A stretch of DNA of 64,000 nucleotides from Pinibacter soli (GCF_029961145.1 NZ_JASBRG010000001.1:372001-436000); one strand, 5' to 3'; shown: positions 1-9,351, counted from the stretch's first letter. Notes: generated from the sequence alone by a model not told the origin. Made by a program: numbers and translations.

Positions 1-614
1 TGTTTTACCGGCTTTATATTATTCTTTGGCAGCAGATCCGGAAAGATGCGGTACGTTATGCTTCGATTTTCGAGCATGTACGATACACCGGAGGGCGTGC
101 GCAAATTATCTTCCAGCACATAAAATTCTCCATCGTAATCTCGGATGAGATCGACACCTGCGATATGTGTGTAAATGTCAAACGGCACGTTCACGTTTGT
201 CATTTCCCGTAAAAAATTCGGGGAAGAGTAAATGAGCTTGGCCGGAACAATTCCATCTTTTATAATGAACTGGTGGTGGTAAATATCTTTCAGGAAAACA
301 TTGAGTGCTTTAAGTCGTTGCTTTATTCCGGCTTCAATTCTTTTCCACTCGTCGCCCATAATGATCCTCGGAATAATGTCGAAGGGAAATATTTTTTCTA
401 TGCCCTCGCCGCTGTTGTAAACCGTAAAAGTGACTCCCTGGCTCATGAATAATTTCTTGGCCATTTCATCTTTGTGGGTCATTTCGTCGGACGAAAGGTC
501 CTGGATGGCACCCACGAAGTTTTTATAGTGGTCGCGTACACCTTCCTGGCTAAACATTTCATCCCAAACGCCTGGCTGATCGCTGTAAGATTGGAGTAAA
601 GTGTTTTCTGTCAT
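1..614 (-). CDS. Circularly permuted ATP-grasp protein (COG2308 type), N-terminal part, cut by window edge
   Basis: An open frame starts with ATG at 614 and runs without a stop to base 1, giving about 204 residues of a longer protein. It contains KIFPFDIIPRII, the GDEWKRIEAGIKQR block and LEDNLRTPSGVSYMLENR, which are hallmarks of the circularly permuted ATP-grasp type 2 family (formerly DUF404/DUF407). These proteins resemble the ligase half of glutathionylspermidine synthase and are usually encoded with an alpha-E protein and a transglutaminase, probably making or attaching a small peptide. The partner genes would lie outside the window to the left. The substrate is unknown. The 173 bp upstream, to the XRE gene, is AT-rich and non-coding. 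Confidence 0.85.
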   Translation of the reverse strand, partial: MTENTLLQSYSDQPGVWDEMFSQEGVRDHYKNFVGAIQDLSSDEMTHKDEMAKKLFMSQGVTFTVYNSGEGIEKIFPFDIIPRIIMGDEWKRIEAGIKQRLKALNVFLKDIYHHQFIIKDGIVPAKLIYSSPNFLREMTNVNVPFDIYTHIAGVDLIRDYDGEFYVLEDNLRTPSGVSYMLENRSITYRIFPDLLPKNNIKPVK

Positions 615-787
615 AGTTAATTAAATATAGCAAATACTTTGAAAAAATATTAAAATATTTGAGTCAGACAGAAAATAAATGCATTATTATGCTAAACAGA
701 GCCACCATAAACGAATTACACCACTAAAACATTAATATATTTTTAATTATAATTTATCAGCAACATTCGAATATTTCTGGCAAAAGG

Positions 788-1129
788 CTACTTGCGAACT
801 TTTTTCACCTTCTCTTTCGCAGGCAAACTTTCGTGATCGCGCACGACCTGCAGATCATCCTTAAATAATGGAAAAGAGATAAGCTCTACGCCAAGTGCTT
901 CTGAGATTTTTGCAATTGTTTCCAGTGTCAAATTCTCGTTACCACTTACTACCTTACTTATGTATTGGGGAGACACTCCAATTTTTTCAGCTAAAACTTT
1001 TTGATTAACCGTTTCGCTGTCTTCCAGTGCAGCAAGTATTCGCTGCGCGATATTTCCTGAATAACCAAGCCACTTTCTATTTTTCAGTCTATATCTCGCA
1101 TTTTCAATGAATGCACTTTTCTTTACCAT
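788..1129 (-). CDS. XRE-family helix-turn-helix protein, probable antitoxin
   Basis: A protein of 113 residues. The central part, from QKVLAEKIGVSPQYISKVVSG to LETIAKISEALGVELI, is a classic Xre/Cro helix-turn-helix of the HigA type. The C-terminus is short, charged and lysine-rich. I chose ATG at 1129, seven bases after the stop of the upstream gene; a TTG at 1147 in the same frame would add six residues and overlap that gene by 11 bp. The tight link to the 186-residue gene upstream suggests a toxin/antitoxin operon with the toxin gene first, as in higBA, in which this protein would bind and neutralise the toxin and repress the operon. That pairing is inference from order and family. Confidence 0.75.
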   Translation of the reverse strand: MVKKSAFIENARYRLKNRKWLGYSGNIAQRILAALEDSETVNQKVLAEKIGVSPQYISKVVSGNENLTLETIAKISEALGVELISFPLFKDDLQVVRDHESLPAKEKVKKVRK

Positions 1130-1136
1130 AAAATAT

Positions 1137-1697
1137 TTATTTGTCAATTAAACCTTGCACGTCGGCTATGCCATGTGCTTTTAAAAACACCTTAACTCTT
1201 TTAACATTGTCAAACTCAACCTTAAATTCCGGACCTATCATTGCTTTATACAGCTTTATCGTTCCACCTGTAACCAAATAGGTTCCATCATCCAACAAGA
1301 TCGCATACAAGCGCAAAATAGAACCTTGTATACTCGGCCGCGCTTTCCTTTCATCGTCATGATCAAAATGCAGCGATTCGACGTTACCGTAAAGACGCTT
1401 AAAAAGTTGATCCAGTGATTTGCAGCCTTCAATTTCTTCGTTTGCGTTGAGAAGTTCAACTGCAAATTTCACAACTTCCAATTTGATGGTACTAATGATA
1501 TTTGAAACGGTAGCATCTTTAAAAAATATACTGTCGAGTGAATCAAATCTTTCATTCACAAAGGATCTTATAAACTCTTCATTGCTCCAGTTGCGGTAAC
1601 AAGCGTCGAAAATATCAATCTCATGTTCAGGGTATATCACCGCCCACAGCCTGCATTCTAATTCGTTTTCGGTTTCAAAGATAGGACAAAATTCCAT
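1137..1697 (-). CDS. Putative toxin partner of the downstream XRE protein
   Basis: A protein of 186 residues starting at ATG 1697. The N-terminal half is acidic with many aromatic residues. The C-terminal half has the segment LRLYAILLDDGTYLVTGG followed by TIKL, then a basic end. A beta-hairpin of this kind (arginine, leucine, tyrosine, then a TGG turn) is typical of Bacteroidota proteins paired with Xre regulators and recalls the core of HigB/Gp49-like RNase toxins, but I cannot confirm membership by eye. The stop at 1137 is directly followed by the HTH gene, so the two are almost certainly co-transcribed. It could instead be a non-toxic partner of the regulator. Confidence 0.5.
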   Translation of the reverse strand: MEFCPIFETENELECRLWAVIYPEHEIDIFDACYRNWSNEEFIRSFVNERFDSLDSIFFKDATVSNIISTIKLEVVKFAVELLNANEEIEGCKSLDQLFKRLYGNVESLHFDHDDERKARPSIQGSILRLYAILLDDGTYLVTGGTIKLYKAMIGPEFKVEFDNVKRVKVFLKAHGIADVQGLIDK

Positions 1698-1821
1698 TAA
1701 ATCAACTTATAGGTTTAGTCTTAAAAATATTTAAGCAAGTTGATTGACCATGGTAACCTTTTATTTATCAGTATTTTAAAAAGATGGGGCGGCAAATATA
1801 ATCCCGATTACTTGTATAAAT

Positions 1822-1852
1822 AAAAAGTCCAAAGAAGCAGCCTCCTTTGGAC
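1822..1852 (-). terminator. Rho-independent terminator after the B12-binding gene
   Basis: On the minus strand GTCCAAAG and CTTTGGAC form an 8-bp stem (plus-strand bases 1827-1834 and 1845-1852) followed by a run of U. It lies about 65 bases past the stop of the cobalamin-binding gene. Confidence 0.75.
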
Positions 1853-1915
1853 CTAATAATATATGAAACGCATTTAACCGCTACTTCATTTTCAATTTCA
1901 ACTTTCAACTTTCAA

Positions 1916-2335
1916 TTAAAAATCCCTGTGCTCGCCCACCCAACCTTGTATATAATTAATGATCTCTGTCGTTTCTGTGCCAGGAGCGAATAATTTGCCT
2001 ACGCCCATGGTGTTTAACTCTTGCATATCGTCATCCGGAATAATGCCGCCGCCAGTAAGTAGCACGTCGTTCATATCCCTTTCTTTCATCAGTTGGATGA
2101 TTTTTGGGAAAACGGTCATGTGAGCGCCGGATAAAATGCTTACACCAATTGCATCCACGTCTTCCTGTAAAGCAGCATTCACCACCATTTCAGGTGTTTG
2201 GCGAAGGCCCGTGTAAATTACTTCCATACCACCATCGCGCAGTGCAGTGGCAATCACTTTGGCGCCGCGGTCATGACCATCAAGGCCCACTTTGGCTACC
2301 AGTACACGAATCGGTCTTTTTGCTGTTTTCGTCAT
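1916..2335 (-). CDS. Free-standing cobalamin-binding subunit (methylmalonyl/isobutyryl-CoA mutase small-subunit type)
   Basis: A protein of 139 residues starting at ATG 2335 ([17 protein letters not shown]). Upstream in-frame codons are only a low-complexity intergenic repeat, so I excluded them. It is a whole B12-binding Rossmann domain and nothing else. LDGHDRG (residues 18-24) is the DxHxxG motif whose histidine (H21) is the lower axial ligand of cobalt; SILSGAH and LTGGG are the usual nucleotide-loop motifs. The length matches small subunits of isobutyryl- or 2-hydroxyisobutyryl-CoA mutase and the split C-terminal domain of methylmalonyl-CoA mutase. It would act in the cytoplasm with a separate large catalytic subunit, which is not visible here. 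The mutase chaperone MeaB is encoded at the far right of this window. Confidence 0.85.
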   Translation of the reverse strand: MTKTAKRPIRVLVAKVGLDGHDRGAKVIATALRDGGMEVIYTGLRQTPEMVVNAALQEDVDAIGVSILSGAHMTVFPKIIQLMKERDMNDVLLTGGGIIPDDDMQELNTMGVGKLFAPGTETTEIINYIQGWVGEHRDF

Positions 2336-2353
2336 GCAATCGTATTTCAGGCA

Positions 2354-2463
2354 AAGAAAGTAAAAATTAAAAAGTAAAAAGTAAAAAGTCGAGCAGGTCG
2401 ATGTCAATTTTACTGTTTGAGATTAGACATTTTTTGAGTTTTTACTTTTGCCTTTTGACTTTA
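2354..2463. repeat. Intergenic inverted repeat, AAAAAGT words
   Basis: Left arm 2354-2390 is made of repeated AAAAAGT-like words. The right arm 2436-2463 is its imperfect reverse complement (TTTTTACTTTTGCCTTTTGA). The element fills the gap between two minus-strand genes. Confidence 0.6.
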
Positions 2464-3999
2464 TCTAATAAATCTTTTCTTATGTCCAGCAATTATGCGT
2501 TCAATAACTTCATTTACTGAATCAGAGGGATTTCTGAATACGGCGAATTTTAATCCATTTTCTCTTGCAAGAGGCATACTCAGGGAATCGACGACAGTAT
2601 AAGTAGCGAATTGTCTGTAAGCGGTTTCTGAGCTATCAGGCATGTTGTGCCCAATAAGAATGATTGCTCTCACTTTATATACATCCGGCATCCAGAGTAA
2701 AAAAGTAGCGTTGTCGCTATACACTTCCGGCAAGTGGTATTCGCGGCCATAGTAGTTGATAGCGCCGGCAACACCATACGATCTGCAATAGATCAACGTG
2801 TGAATTCGAATGGAATCATGCAGTCCATAATAAACATCTGCAGTTTTCAATGCTATCTCCTTCCAACCCATCATGTCGGCAAAGTCCTGAGGCAAGGGAT
2901 GTTTTTTTTGATCTTCCCAGGTTAACGCTCCTGTATTTGCCACGCCAGATTTCTCATAATACTTATGCAATGTTTCCGGCTTTGCTACCGGAAGCGCTAC
3001 AGGCATAGCGTACGCGCCCAATGTCAGACCAAAGATCAACATGGCATAACGTGTCCACTTCAACCTTCCGGTTGTTACTGCTTCTAAATGATAGGCGCCG
3101 AAGGCAAACAAGATAGGATAAGCACCGAGTGCGTAATAGTCTTTGCCATGCATCACTAATAGAAAAAGTATGATGAGTATATACGCCCAACCAAATGCAC
3201 GATAGAGTTTTCCTCTTTCTGCAAACACCAAAAAGAACAAGCCCGCGATCCACACAAAAATCATTGGCAGGTTCATAAATATTTGCCCTGCAATAAATGA
3301 AACGGGACTAACATATTGCAACTGGTATTCCTGCAATTCATGCATGTGAAAAAACACCGGAAAGCGATGATTGTATTGCCATACAAGATTGGGAAGAAAA
3401 GTTAGAAAGGCAATCGCACCAGCATAATACAAGTGCTTATTGAGAAATATTTTTCTATGCCTTGTAATGAGTAACGAAACCAATATACTCGTTGTGTAAA
3501 ACGCTACTGTGTATTTGCTAAGCAATCCCAAGCCCACAGCAACCCCAAAGAGATATAACCATTTGTTCTGCAAAGTTTGAATGTAACGCACAAGGCTAAA
3601 GCCTATCAGCGTCCAAAAAAATATTTCAATGCAATTGGGTTGAAATAAAAAGAACACCCGCACATAACCGTCAATCAAAAACGGCAACCAGCCAAGTATC
3701 AACGCAAACGCTCTTCCGCCCAATGACAGAATAATTCTTCCTACTAATAAAAATGTAAGCGAGCCAAAAAGTGATGGCCAGAATTTTATCCAGAACATAC
3801 TACCTCCAAACAAATTGGTGAGCCATGCAAACACCGACAACATCGGCGGCACTTCCATGTATCCCCACGCCATGTGACTTCCTTCAGATAAATAAAGGAA
3901 TTCATCTCTGTGCGGTTGGTAAATACTATTCTGTAAAAAATAAGGAATGATGAGGCGAAGCAGAGCGAGTAAGTATAACAGCCTGGTGTACTGTTTCAT
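2461..3999 (-). CDS. GT39-type (ArnT/PMT-like) membrane glycosyltransferase
   Basis: A protein of 512 residues with many hydrophobic helices. Near the N-terminus HRDEFLYLSEGSHMAWGYME and VPPMLSVFAWL form the first periplasmic loop of the GT-C PMT_2 family, with the acidic residue pair used in catalysis. About ten membrane spans fill residues 1-330 and a soluble domain of about 170 residues follows. Such enzymes move a sugar from a polyprenyl-phosphate donor to lipid, glycan or protein on the outer face of the inner membrane. No neighbour identifies the acceptor. It runs in the same direction as the B12-binding gene but a repeat element separates them. Confidence 0.8.
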   Translation of the reverse strand: MKQYTRLLYLLALLRLIIPYFLQNSIYQPHRDEFLYLSEGSHMAWGYMEVPPMLSVFAWLTNLFGGSMFWIKFWPSLFGSLTFLLVGRIILSLGGRAFALILGWLPFLIDGYVRVFFLFQPNCIEIFFWTLIGFSLVRYIQTLQNKWLYLFGVAVGLGLLSKYTVAFYTTSILVSLLITRHRKIFLNKHLYYAGAIAFLTFLPNLVWQYNHRFPVFFHMHELQEYQLQYVSPVSFIAGQIFMNLPMIFVWIAGLFFLVFAERGKLYRAFGWAYILIILFLLVMHGKDYYALGAYPILFAFGAYHLEAVTTGRLKWTRYAMLIFGLTLGAYAMPVALPVAKPETLHKYYEKSGVANTGALTWEDQKKHPLPQDFADMMGWKEIALKTADVYYGLHDSIRIHTLIYCRSYGVAGAINYYGREYHLPEVYSDNATFLLWMPDVYKVRAIILIGHNMPDSSETAYRQFATYTVVDSLSMPLARENGLKFAVFRNPSDSVNEVIERIIAGHKKRFIR

Positions 4000-4028
4000 G
4001 TAAGGTTGTTTGAAACAAGATAGAAAAC

Positions 4029-4206
4029 GGAACGCAGATTTTCATGATTTGAGGGATTAAAATACAGAACCCAGATTTTCATGATTCTCATGATTTACTA
4101 AGATTTTTAATAAAAAAATGCTGGCTGTTATGGATAGAACCAAGACAACCAGCATTCCTATATTTCACTCATAAAAAATCATAACAATCATGAAAATCTG
4201 CGTTCC
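4029..4206. repeat. Intergenic inverted repeat with perfect 21-bp outer arms (ATCATGAAAATCTGCGTT word)
   Basis: Bases 4029-4049 and 4186-4206 are exact reverse complements over 21 bp. A second, degenerate copy of the left arm follows at about 4072-4093. The gltX terminator lies inside. The 19-nt core of the right arm recurs exactly at 43737-43755. Confidence 0.8.
4113..4157 (-). terminator. Terminator of gltX
   Basis: On the minus strand AATGCTGGTTGTC pairs with ACAGCCAGCATT around a loop of about 14 bases and is followed by TTTTTTT. It lies about 60 bases after the gltX stop. Confidence 0.8.
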
Positions 4207-4212
4207 TTCTCT

Positions 4213-5739
4213 CTAAGCGAGCAACGCGATTGTATGCTTGATCCTCGCGATCGTTTCATCTTTCCCGATGATCGCTGCGATGTCGAATACGCCGGGACCG
4301 AATTTCCCGCCTACGAGCATTACACGCAAAGGCATCATGAGTTCGCCGGGTTTCATTTGATTGGCGGCTACTATTTCTTTAAATTCTTTTTCAAGATCAT
4401 CGTGTTGCCATGTTGGAAGCAATTCATATCCACGAATCAATTCTGCAAAAAATTGTTGTTTCTTTTCATCCCACTTTGGCTCGATGGCAGCGGTGTCAAT
4501 TTCTTTTGGAGATTGGAAGAAGAAAGATGCCTGCGGTACAAAGTCGTTTAACAATGTGCAGCGATCTTTTACCAACTCTAACACTTTCGCAAACTGATCA
4601 TCATTTGTAATGGCGATGTTATTGTCTGCAAATATTTTCATTACCTGATCTTTATATTCTGCAACCGGTAATTTCTTAATCCACTCATGGTTGAACCATT
4701 TTGCTTTTTCAAAATCAAAAATGGCTCCGCTGTGGCTTACGCGGCTGATATCAAATCGCTGGATTAATTCTTCCATAGAGAAAACTTCCTGCTCTGTTCC
4801 GTCGTTCCAACCCAGCATTGCCAGCAGGTTGACAAAGGCTTGCGATAAAAATCCTCTTTCGTAAAAACCTTCTGTCAACTCTTGTGATTTCGGATCTGTC
4901 CAGTTCATGGCAAAGATCGGAAAGCCATATTTGTTACCATGACGCTTGCTCAGTTTGGAACTATCAGGTCCTAAGATCAACGGCAAGTGCGCCCATTGCG
5001 GCATGTCATTTTCCCAGCCCAAATATTTCCATAGCAAAATATGAACAGGTGCGCTTGGCAGCCATTCTTCACCGCGGAATGCGTGAGATATTTTCATGGA
5101 GAAATCATCTACTACCACTGCGAGGTGATAAGTAGGCATGCCATCAGCCTTCAGCAAAACTTTATCATCGACAAGGCTGCTGTTGAAGCTTACTTCGCCA
5201 CGAATCATATCGGTGAATTTCACTTCTTCATTCTGCGGCATTTTAATACGTACTACGTGAGGGGCACCTTCTGCAAGCAATTTTTGCGTTTCAGCTTCAC
5301 CCAGCGTTAAAGAGTTTTTCATCTTTTCGCGGATCACATAATTGTATTGTGGCGATGGATTTTCGTCTGTTTTAAAATCTGTGCGCATTTTTTCCAACTC
5401 CTCCGCTGTATCGAATGCGTAGTAAGCATTGCCTTGTTTTATCAACTGCTCTGCATACTGGCGATACATTTCTTTTCTTTCGCTTTGGCGGTATGGCGCA
5501 TATGGGCCGCCGTGTTTCGGGCTTTCATCAGGTGTAAGTCCGCACCACGCGAGGCAATTGAAAATATATTCTTCCGCTCCAGGCACAAAACGTGTCTGGT
5601 CCGTATCTTCTATTCTTAATATAAAATCTCCGCCATTTTGTTTGGCAAATAAATAATTATACAACACTGTGCGAACGCCGCCCAGATGCAAGCCGCCGGT
5701 TGGGCTTGGGGCGAATCTTACTCTTACTTTTTTGCTCAT
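4213..5739 (-). CDS. gltX: Glutamyl-tRNA synthetase
   Basis: A protein of 508 residues that charges tRNA(Glu) with glutamate in the cytoplasm. The N-terminus MSKKVRVRFAPSPTGGLHLG holds the HIGH-class signature (HLGG), and SKLSKRHG near residue 260 is the KMSKS-class loop. IEDTD and the anticodon-binding C-terminal part are also visible. I set the start at ATG 5739; an open extension further upstream (to 5841) is a translation of the TTTGAAAAT repeat and not protein. The gene is single, with its own terminator, and diverges from the EptA-like gene. Confidence 0.97.
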   Translation of the reverse strand: MSKKVRVRFAPSPTGGLHLGGVRTVLYNYLFAKQNGGDFILRIEDTDQTRFVPGAEEYIFNCLAWCGLTPDESPKHGGPYAPYRQSERKEMYRQYAEQLIKQGNAYYAFDTAEELEKMRTDFKTDENPSPQYNYVIREKMKNSLTLGEAETQKLLAEGAPHVVRIKMPQNEEVKFTDMIRGEVSFNSSLVDDKVLLKADGMPTYHLAVVVDDFSMKISHAFRGEEWLPSAPVHILLWKYLGWENDMPQWAHLPLILGPDSSKLSKRHGNKYGFPIFAMNWTDPKSQELTEGFYERGFLSQAFVNLLAMLGWNDGTEQEVFSMEELIQRFDISRVSHSGAIFDFEKAKWFNHEWIKKLPVAEYKDQVMKIFADNNIAITNDDQFAKVLELVKDRCTLLNDFVPQASFFFQSPKEIDTAAIEPKWDEKKQQFFAELIRGYELLPTWQHDDLEKEFKEIVAANQMKPGELMMPLRVMLVGGKFGPGVFDIAAIIGKDETIARIKHTIALLA

Positions 5740-5755
5740 AGGCTGCAAAGTAATG

Positions 5756-5954
5756 TGGAAATTTGAAAATATGGAAATTTGAAAATGAGGGACGATTTGA
5801 AGATTTGAACATACGAGAATTTGAAAATTGGGGAGCCGCAACTTTAAGTACTATAATAAATTGATTTAATTATTTATTCTTTAACATTCAGGATGCCTTT
5901 TCTAAATAAAATCCCCCCGCGCAGAAGGCATTTTCAAATTCTCAAATTTTCAAA
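5756..5954. repeat. Inverted repeat of AAATTTGAAAAT words in a divergent promoter region
   Basis: The left arm 5756-5832 holds several copies of GAAAATTTGAAAAT-like words. The right arm 5929-5954 has CATTTTCAAATTCTCAAATT. The gap lies between the starts of gltX and the EptA-like gene, so no transcript from either gene ends here. Inside, ATGCCTT (5893) and AAGGCAT (5925) form a further hairpin. Confidence 0.6.
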
Positions 5955-5990
5955 GTATATATTTGTAATCCACAAAATGGTTTATCAATA

Positions 5991-7685
5991 ATGAACAAGC
6001 TCAGGCTGAAGGATTTCTTCACTTTATATATTCCCTTTTTTCTATTATCGCTGATCATTATCTCGCCCAAATTGTATTTCTTTTTTAAGGACAAGGATTT
6101 TGTTAACTTGTTTATCAACTTATTACTGATTCAAGCTCTCATACTTTTGCCTACTATATTTTTCTGCTTGCGCATAAAAGTTTACTATATTTTGTTAGCT
6201 TTTTTTTGCAGCATCATCTCTCTTTTTTTCATTCCGTTAATGCTGCTGCATAAAGAAATTCATAAGGGCTTGCTGGGCCTGGTTGTAAATAGCAGCATTA
6301 GAGAAGCGACGGAATTACTTGGGTGGCTCATTGTTCCCATATTAGCAATCGTGATCACTGCTTTTTTTGCAGGCTTCTATCTAATGAAGCAGCTTCCGCA
6401 AAAGATAAATGTAAAAACCGGATTTGTTGCTTCGATTATTGGCCTGATGCTGCTTTCAATACTGGGCCTGGCAAATATCAGGTACTACGACAATTTCTAC
6501 AACGCAGTGAGCGCAAACTTTAAGAACTCATTTCCCACAAGATATTACTTCGATTTTTTGAATGATTACAGAAACACATGGAAAATTTCAAATGAAGAAT
6601 ATTTGCGTGCAACCAAAGACTTCAAGTTCGGGGCAATAAGAACCTCCTCTACAAACAAGCGAAGAATTGTTGTTCTGGTAATTGGCGAAAGTTGCAGATA
6701 TGATCACTGGCAAATAAACGGGTACTCGCGGCAAACCTCACCTCTGCTTGCAAAGGAACATAACTTATTTTCCTTTCATAATGTGGCTTCCGGAGCCAGT
6801 GTAACTCACAGATCCGTACCAATGCTAATTACAAGGGCGGGTGTAGAAACCTGGTCAGATCATTTTACACAAAAGGGATTGCTTTATGCTTTCAGAGAAG
6901 CTGGTTATTATACCGCGTGGGTAAGCAACCAGGAAAAAGAAATATCAACTGCAAATCTTCACATTGCAGATGCAGATACTGCTTTAATTAAAGACTATAA
7001 TGACAATAACAATTTTATGGTAGCCAATAACTACGACGAAAATTTATTGCACCCTTTAACCAGGCTGATAAAGGAAAAATCTTCGGATATTTTTATTGTT
7101 TTGCACACGTTGGGAAGTCATTGGGATTATCGCTTCAGAGTGCCTGCGGGTAAAGAGAAATTTCCGGTAAAAGATTTCTACATTTTCAATCATTCTTTGG
7201 CAGACAAACAAAACATTGTTAATGCTTACGACAACACAATTGCATACACCGATGAATTTCTGGATAGTGTAATTACAACGCTGAAAATGACATCTGAAGA
7301 AGCATGCCTTTTATTCATTTCCGATCACGGGGAAAGCTTAATGGATAACGGCGACTACAATATTCTTCATGCCTTTGAACCATGCTATTATTCAATACAG
7401 GTGCCTTTGTTCTTTTGGTTCTCTGATGCGCTTGTTAACGCAAATCCGCATTTTACTGATGGGTTAACCGGCAATCAAAATAAGGCGGTGTCAAGTGCTG
7501 AATCTATTTTTTATACAACTCTTCACCTTGGAAATATTGACATTCCCTCTGATCCAAATTTCAAAAAGCGTGATTTATTTTCTTCTTCTTTTGTGGAAAG
7601 CAAACAAAAGGTTTTAAAAGAAAATAACACCATAACCACATTGCCAGTGCTCAAAGCAGAAATGAACAGCGAAAAACGGAATTAA
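5991..7685 (+). CDS. EptA/CptA-like phosphoethanolamine transferase (sulfatase fold)
   Basis: A protein of 564 residues. Residues 1-165 hold about five membrane helices; the rest is a periplasmic alkaline-phosphatase/sulfatase-fold domain. VVLVIGESCRYDHW (glutamate near 233) and FISDHGESLMDNG (near 442) are the metal-binding signatures of the EptA/CptA/LtaS group. The threonine in GASVTHRSVP (near 271) fits the phosphoethanolamine-accepting nucleophile. The enzyme would transfer phosphoethanolamine from phosphatidylethanolamine to lipid A or another envelope glycan, which affects resistance to cationic peptides. A TATATTTG box at 5958-5965 is a likely -7 element. The exact acceptor cannot be read from the sequence. 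Confidence 0.85.
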   Translation: MNKLRLKDFFTLYIPFFLLSLIIISPKLYFFFKDKDFVNLFINLLLIQALILLPTIFFCLRIKVYYILLAFFCSIISLFFIPLMLLHKEIHKGLLGLVVNSSIREATELLGWLIVPILAIVITAFFAGFYLMKQLPQKINVKTGFVASIIGLMLLSILGLANIRYYDNFYNAVSANFKNSFPTRYYFDFLNDYRNTWKISNEEYLRATKDFKFGAIRTSSTNKRRIVVLVIGESCRYDHWQINGYSRQTSPLLAKEHNLFSFHNVASGASVTHRSVPMLITRAGVETWSDHFTQKGLLYAFREAGYYTAWVSNQEKEISTANLHIADADTALIKDYNDNNNFMVANNYDENLLHPLTRLIKEKSSDIFIVLHTLGSHWDYRFRVPAGKEKFPVKDFYIFNHSLADKQNIVNAYDNTIAYTDEFLDSVITTLKMTSEEACLLFISDHGESLMDNGDYNILHAFEPCYYSIQVPLFFWFSDALVNANPHFTDGLTGNQNKAVSSAESIFYTTLHLGNIDIPSDPNFKKRDLFSSSFVESKQKVLKENNTITTLPVLKAEMNSEKRN

Positions 7686-7809
7686 CCTGTTATATTTTCC
7701 ATAATCGCCATGCACGTCATTTTCAAATTTCCATATTTCAAAATTTTCAAATTACCTTCGCCTCCCACATATTTACCTGCAACAATTTTTTCCTCTTGTA
7801 AATTATTTT

Positions 7810-9351
7810 ATGTTAGTTAAAACGTTTGGAAGCGCTGTGTATGGCGTGGAGGCTATTACTATAACTATTGAAGTAAATGTAAGCGAAGGCAGTTTTTTCG
7901 CGGTAGTTGGTTTGCCGGATGTTGCGGTGAAGGAAAGCGCACAACGTATTGACAGCGCCATTAAAACCAACGGCTATCGCATGCCGCGTACCAAAGTGGT
8001 TATCAATCTTGCGCCCGCTGATATTAAAAAATCGGGTTCTGCGTTTGATCTGCCAATTGCCATGGGTTTGCTTGGCGCTTCCGAACAGGTGGAACGTATT
8101 GATGCGCTGAAGGATTATATTATGATGGGCGAATTAAGCCTCGATGGCACCATTCAACCAATAAAAGGAGCACTGCCTATTGCTATCACTGCGCGTAAAG
8201 AAGGATTCAAAGGTTTGATCGTGCCGACACAGAATGCCCGGGAAGCTGCAATGGTCAATACTCTTGAGGTGTATGGCGTATCACACATTAATGAGGTTAT
8301 CGAGTTCTTTCAGTCAGGAACAAATTTGCAACCTGTTGTTGTTGATACAAGGGACGAATTTTTCAATTCGCAATATTCTTTCGACTTCGATTTCAGCGAT
8401 GTTAAGGGCCAGGAAAACATTAAACGTGCATTGGAAATTGCGGCGGCTGGTGGACATAATGCCATTCTGATCGGACCTCCGGGTGCAGGTAAAACAATGC
8501 TGGCGAAACGATTGCCTACTATTTTACCGCCGCTCACTTTGCACGAAGCGCTTGAAACAACAAAGATCCACAGCGTTGCCGGCAAGCTGCCAGACAATGC
8601 CACACTTATATCCAAGCGTCCGTTTCGTTCGCCGCACCACACAGTTTCTGATGCAGCGCTGGTGGGCGGAGGCAGCGTACCTCAGCCGGGTGAAATTTCG
8701 CTTGCGCATAACGGTGTGTTGTTCCTGGATGAGTTGCCGGAATTTAAACGAACTGCCCTTGAGGTGATGCGCCAGCCTATGGAAGAACGACGCGTCACAA
8801 TTTCACGTGCCAAAGTTGCACTTGATTTTCCTGCCAGTTTTATGTTGATAGCATCCATGAACCCCTGCCCTTGCGGATACTACAATCATCCCGTTAAAGC
8901 GTGTACCTGCCCGCCCGGTGCGGTTCAAAAATATCTCAACAAAATCTCCGGTCCATTGCTGGACAGGATAGACCTTCACGTGGAAGTAACGCCGGTTCCG
9001 TTCAATGAATTATCGTCTTCCAAAAACGGCGAATCGTCAGAAGACATCCGCAGCCGCGTGATCTCAGCGAGGGAAATTCAGGCAGAACGCTATAAAGAAA
9101 CCACCGGCATCTACTGCAATGCGCAAATGAATAGCAGGCATTTAAAGGAGATTTGTGTACTGGATAACGCGTGTTCTAATTTGCTCAAAATCGCCATGAA
9201 TAAATTGAATCTTTCCGCCCGAGCCTACGACCGTATCCTGAAAGTCTCCAGAACCATAGCTGACCTGTCCGCCTGCGAAACCATTAAGGCAGAGCATGTA
9301 GCCGAAGCCATTCAGTATCGAAGTTTGGACCGGGAAGGTTGGGCGGGCTAA
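7810..9351 (+). CDS. comM: YifB/ComM family Mg-chelatase-like AAA+ ATPase
   Basis: A protein of 513 residues with the full ComM layout: an N-terminal ChlI-like domain (residues 1-170, beginning MLVKTFGSAVYGVEAI), a AAA+ core with Walker A GPPGAGKTML near residue 222 and Walker B LFLDELPEF, a zinc-type cysteine cluster (NPCPCGYYNHPVKACTCPPG) and a C-terminal helical domain. In other bacteria ComM is a hexameric helicase that promotes branch migration during natural transformation. A TACCTTCG box lies at about 7755, right after a repeat arm. A short hairpin (9348-9366) overlaps the stop codon. Confidence 0.92.
   Translation: MLVKTFGSAVYGVEAITITIEVNVSEGSFFAVVGLPDVAVKESAQRIDSAIKTNGYRMPRTKVVINLAPADIKKSGSAFDLPIAMGLLGASEQVERIDALKDYIMMGELSLDGTIQPIKGALPIAITARKEGFKGLIVPTQNAREAAMVNTLEVYGVSHINEVIEFFQSGTNLQPVVVDTRDEFFNSQYSFDFDFSDVKGQENIKRALEIAAAGGHNAILIGPPGAGKTMLAKRLPTILPPLTLHEALETTKIHSVAGKLPDNATLISKRPFRSPHHTVSDAALVGGGSVPQPGEISLAHNGVLFLDELPEFKRTALEVMRQPMEERRVTISRAKVALDFPASFMLIASMNPCPCGYYNHPVKACTCPPGAVQKYLNKISGPLLDRIDLHVEVTPVPFNELSSSKNGESSEDIRSRVISAREIQAERYKETTGIYCNAQMNSRHLKEICVLDNACSNLLKIAMNKLNLSARAYDRILKVSRTIADLSACETIKAEHVAEAIQYRSLDREGWAG

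Noticed and set aside
5740-5841. N-terminal extension of gltX
   Set aside because: The extra 34 codons encode the TTTGAAAAT repeat; the conserved protein starts at MSKKVRVRFAPSP.
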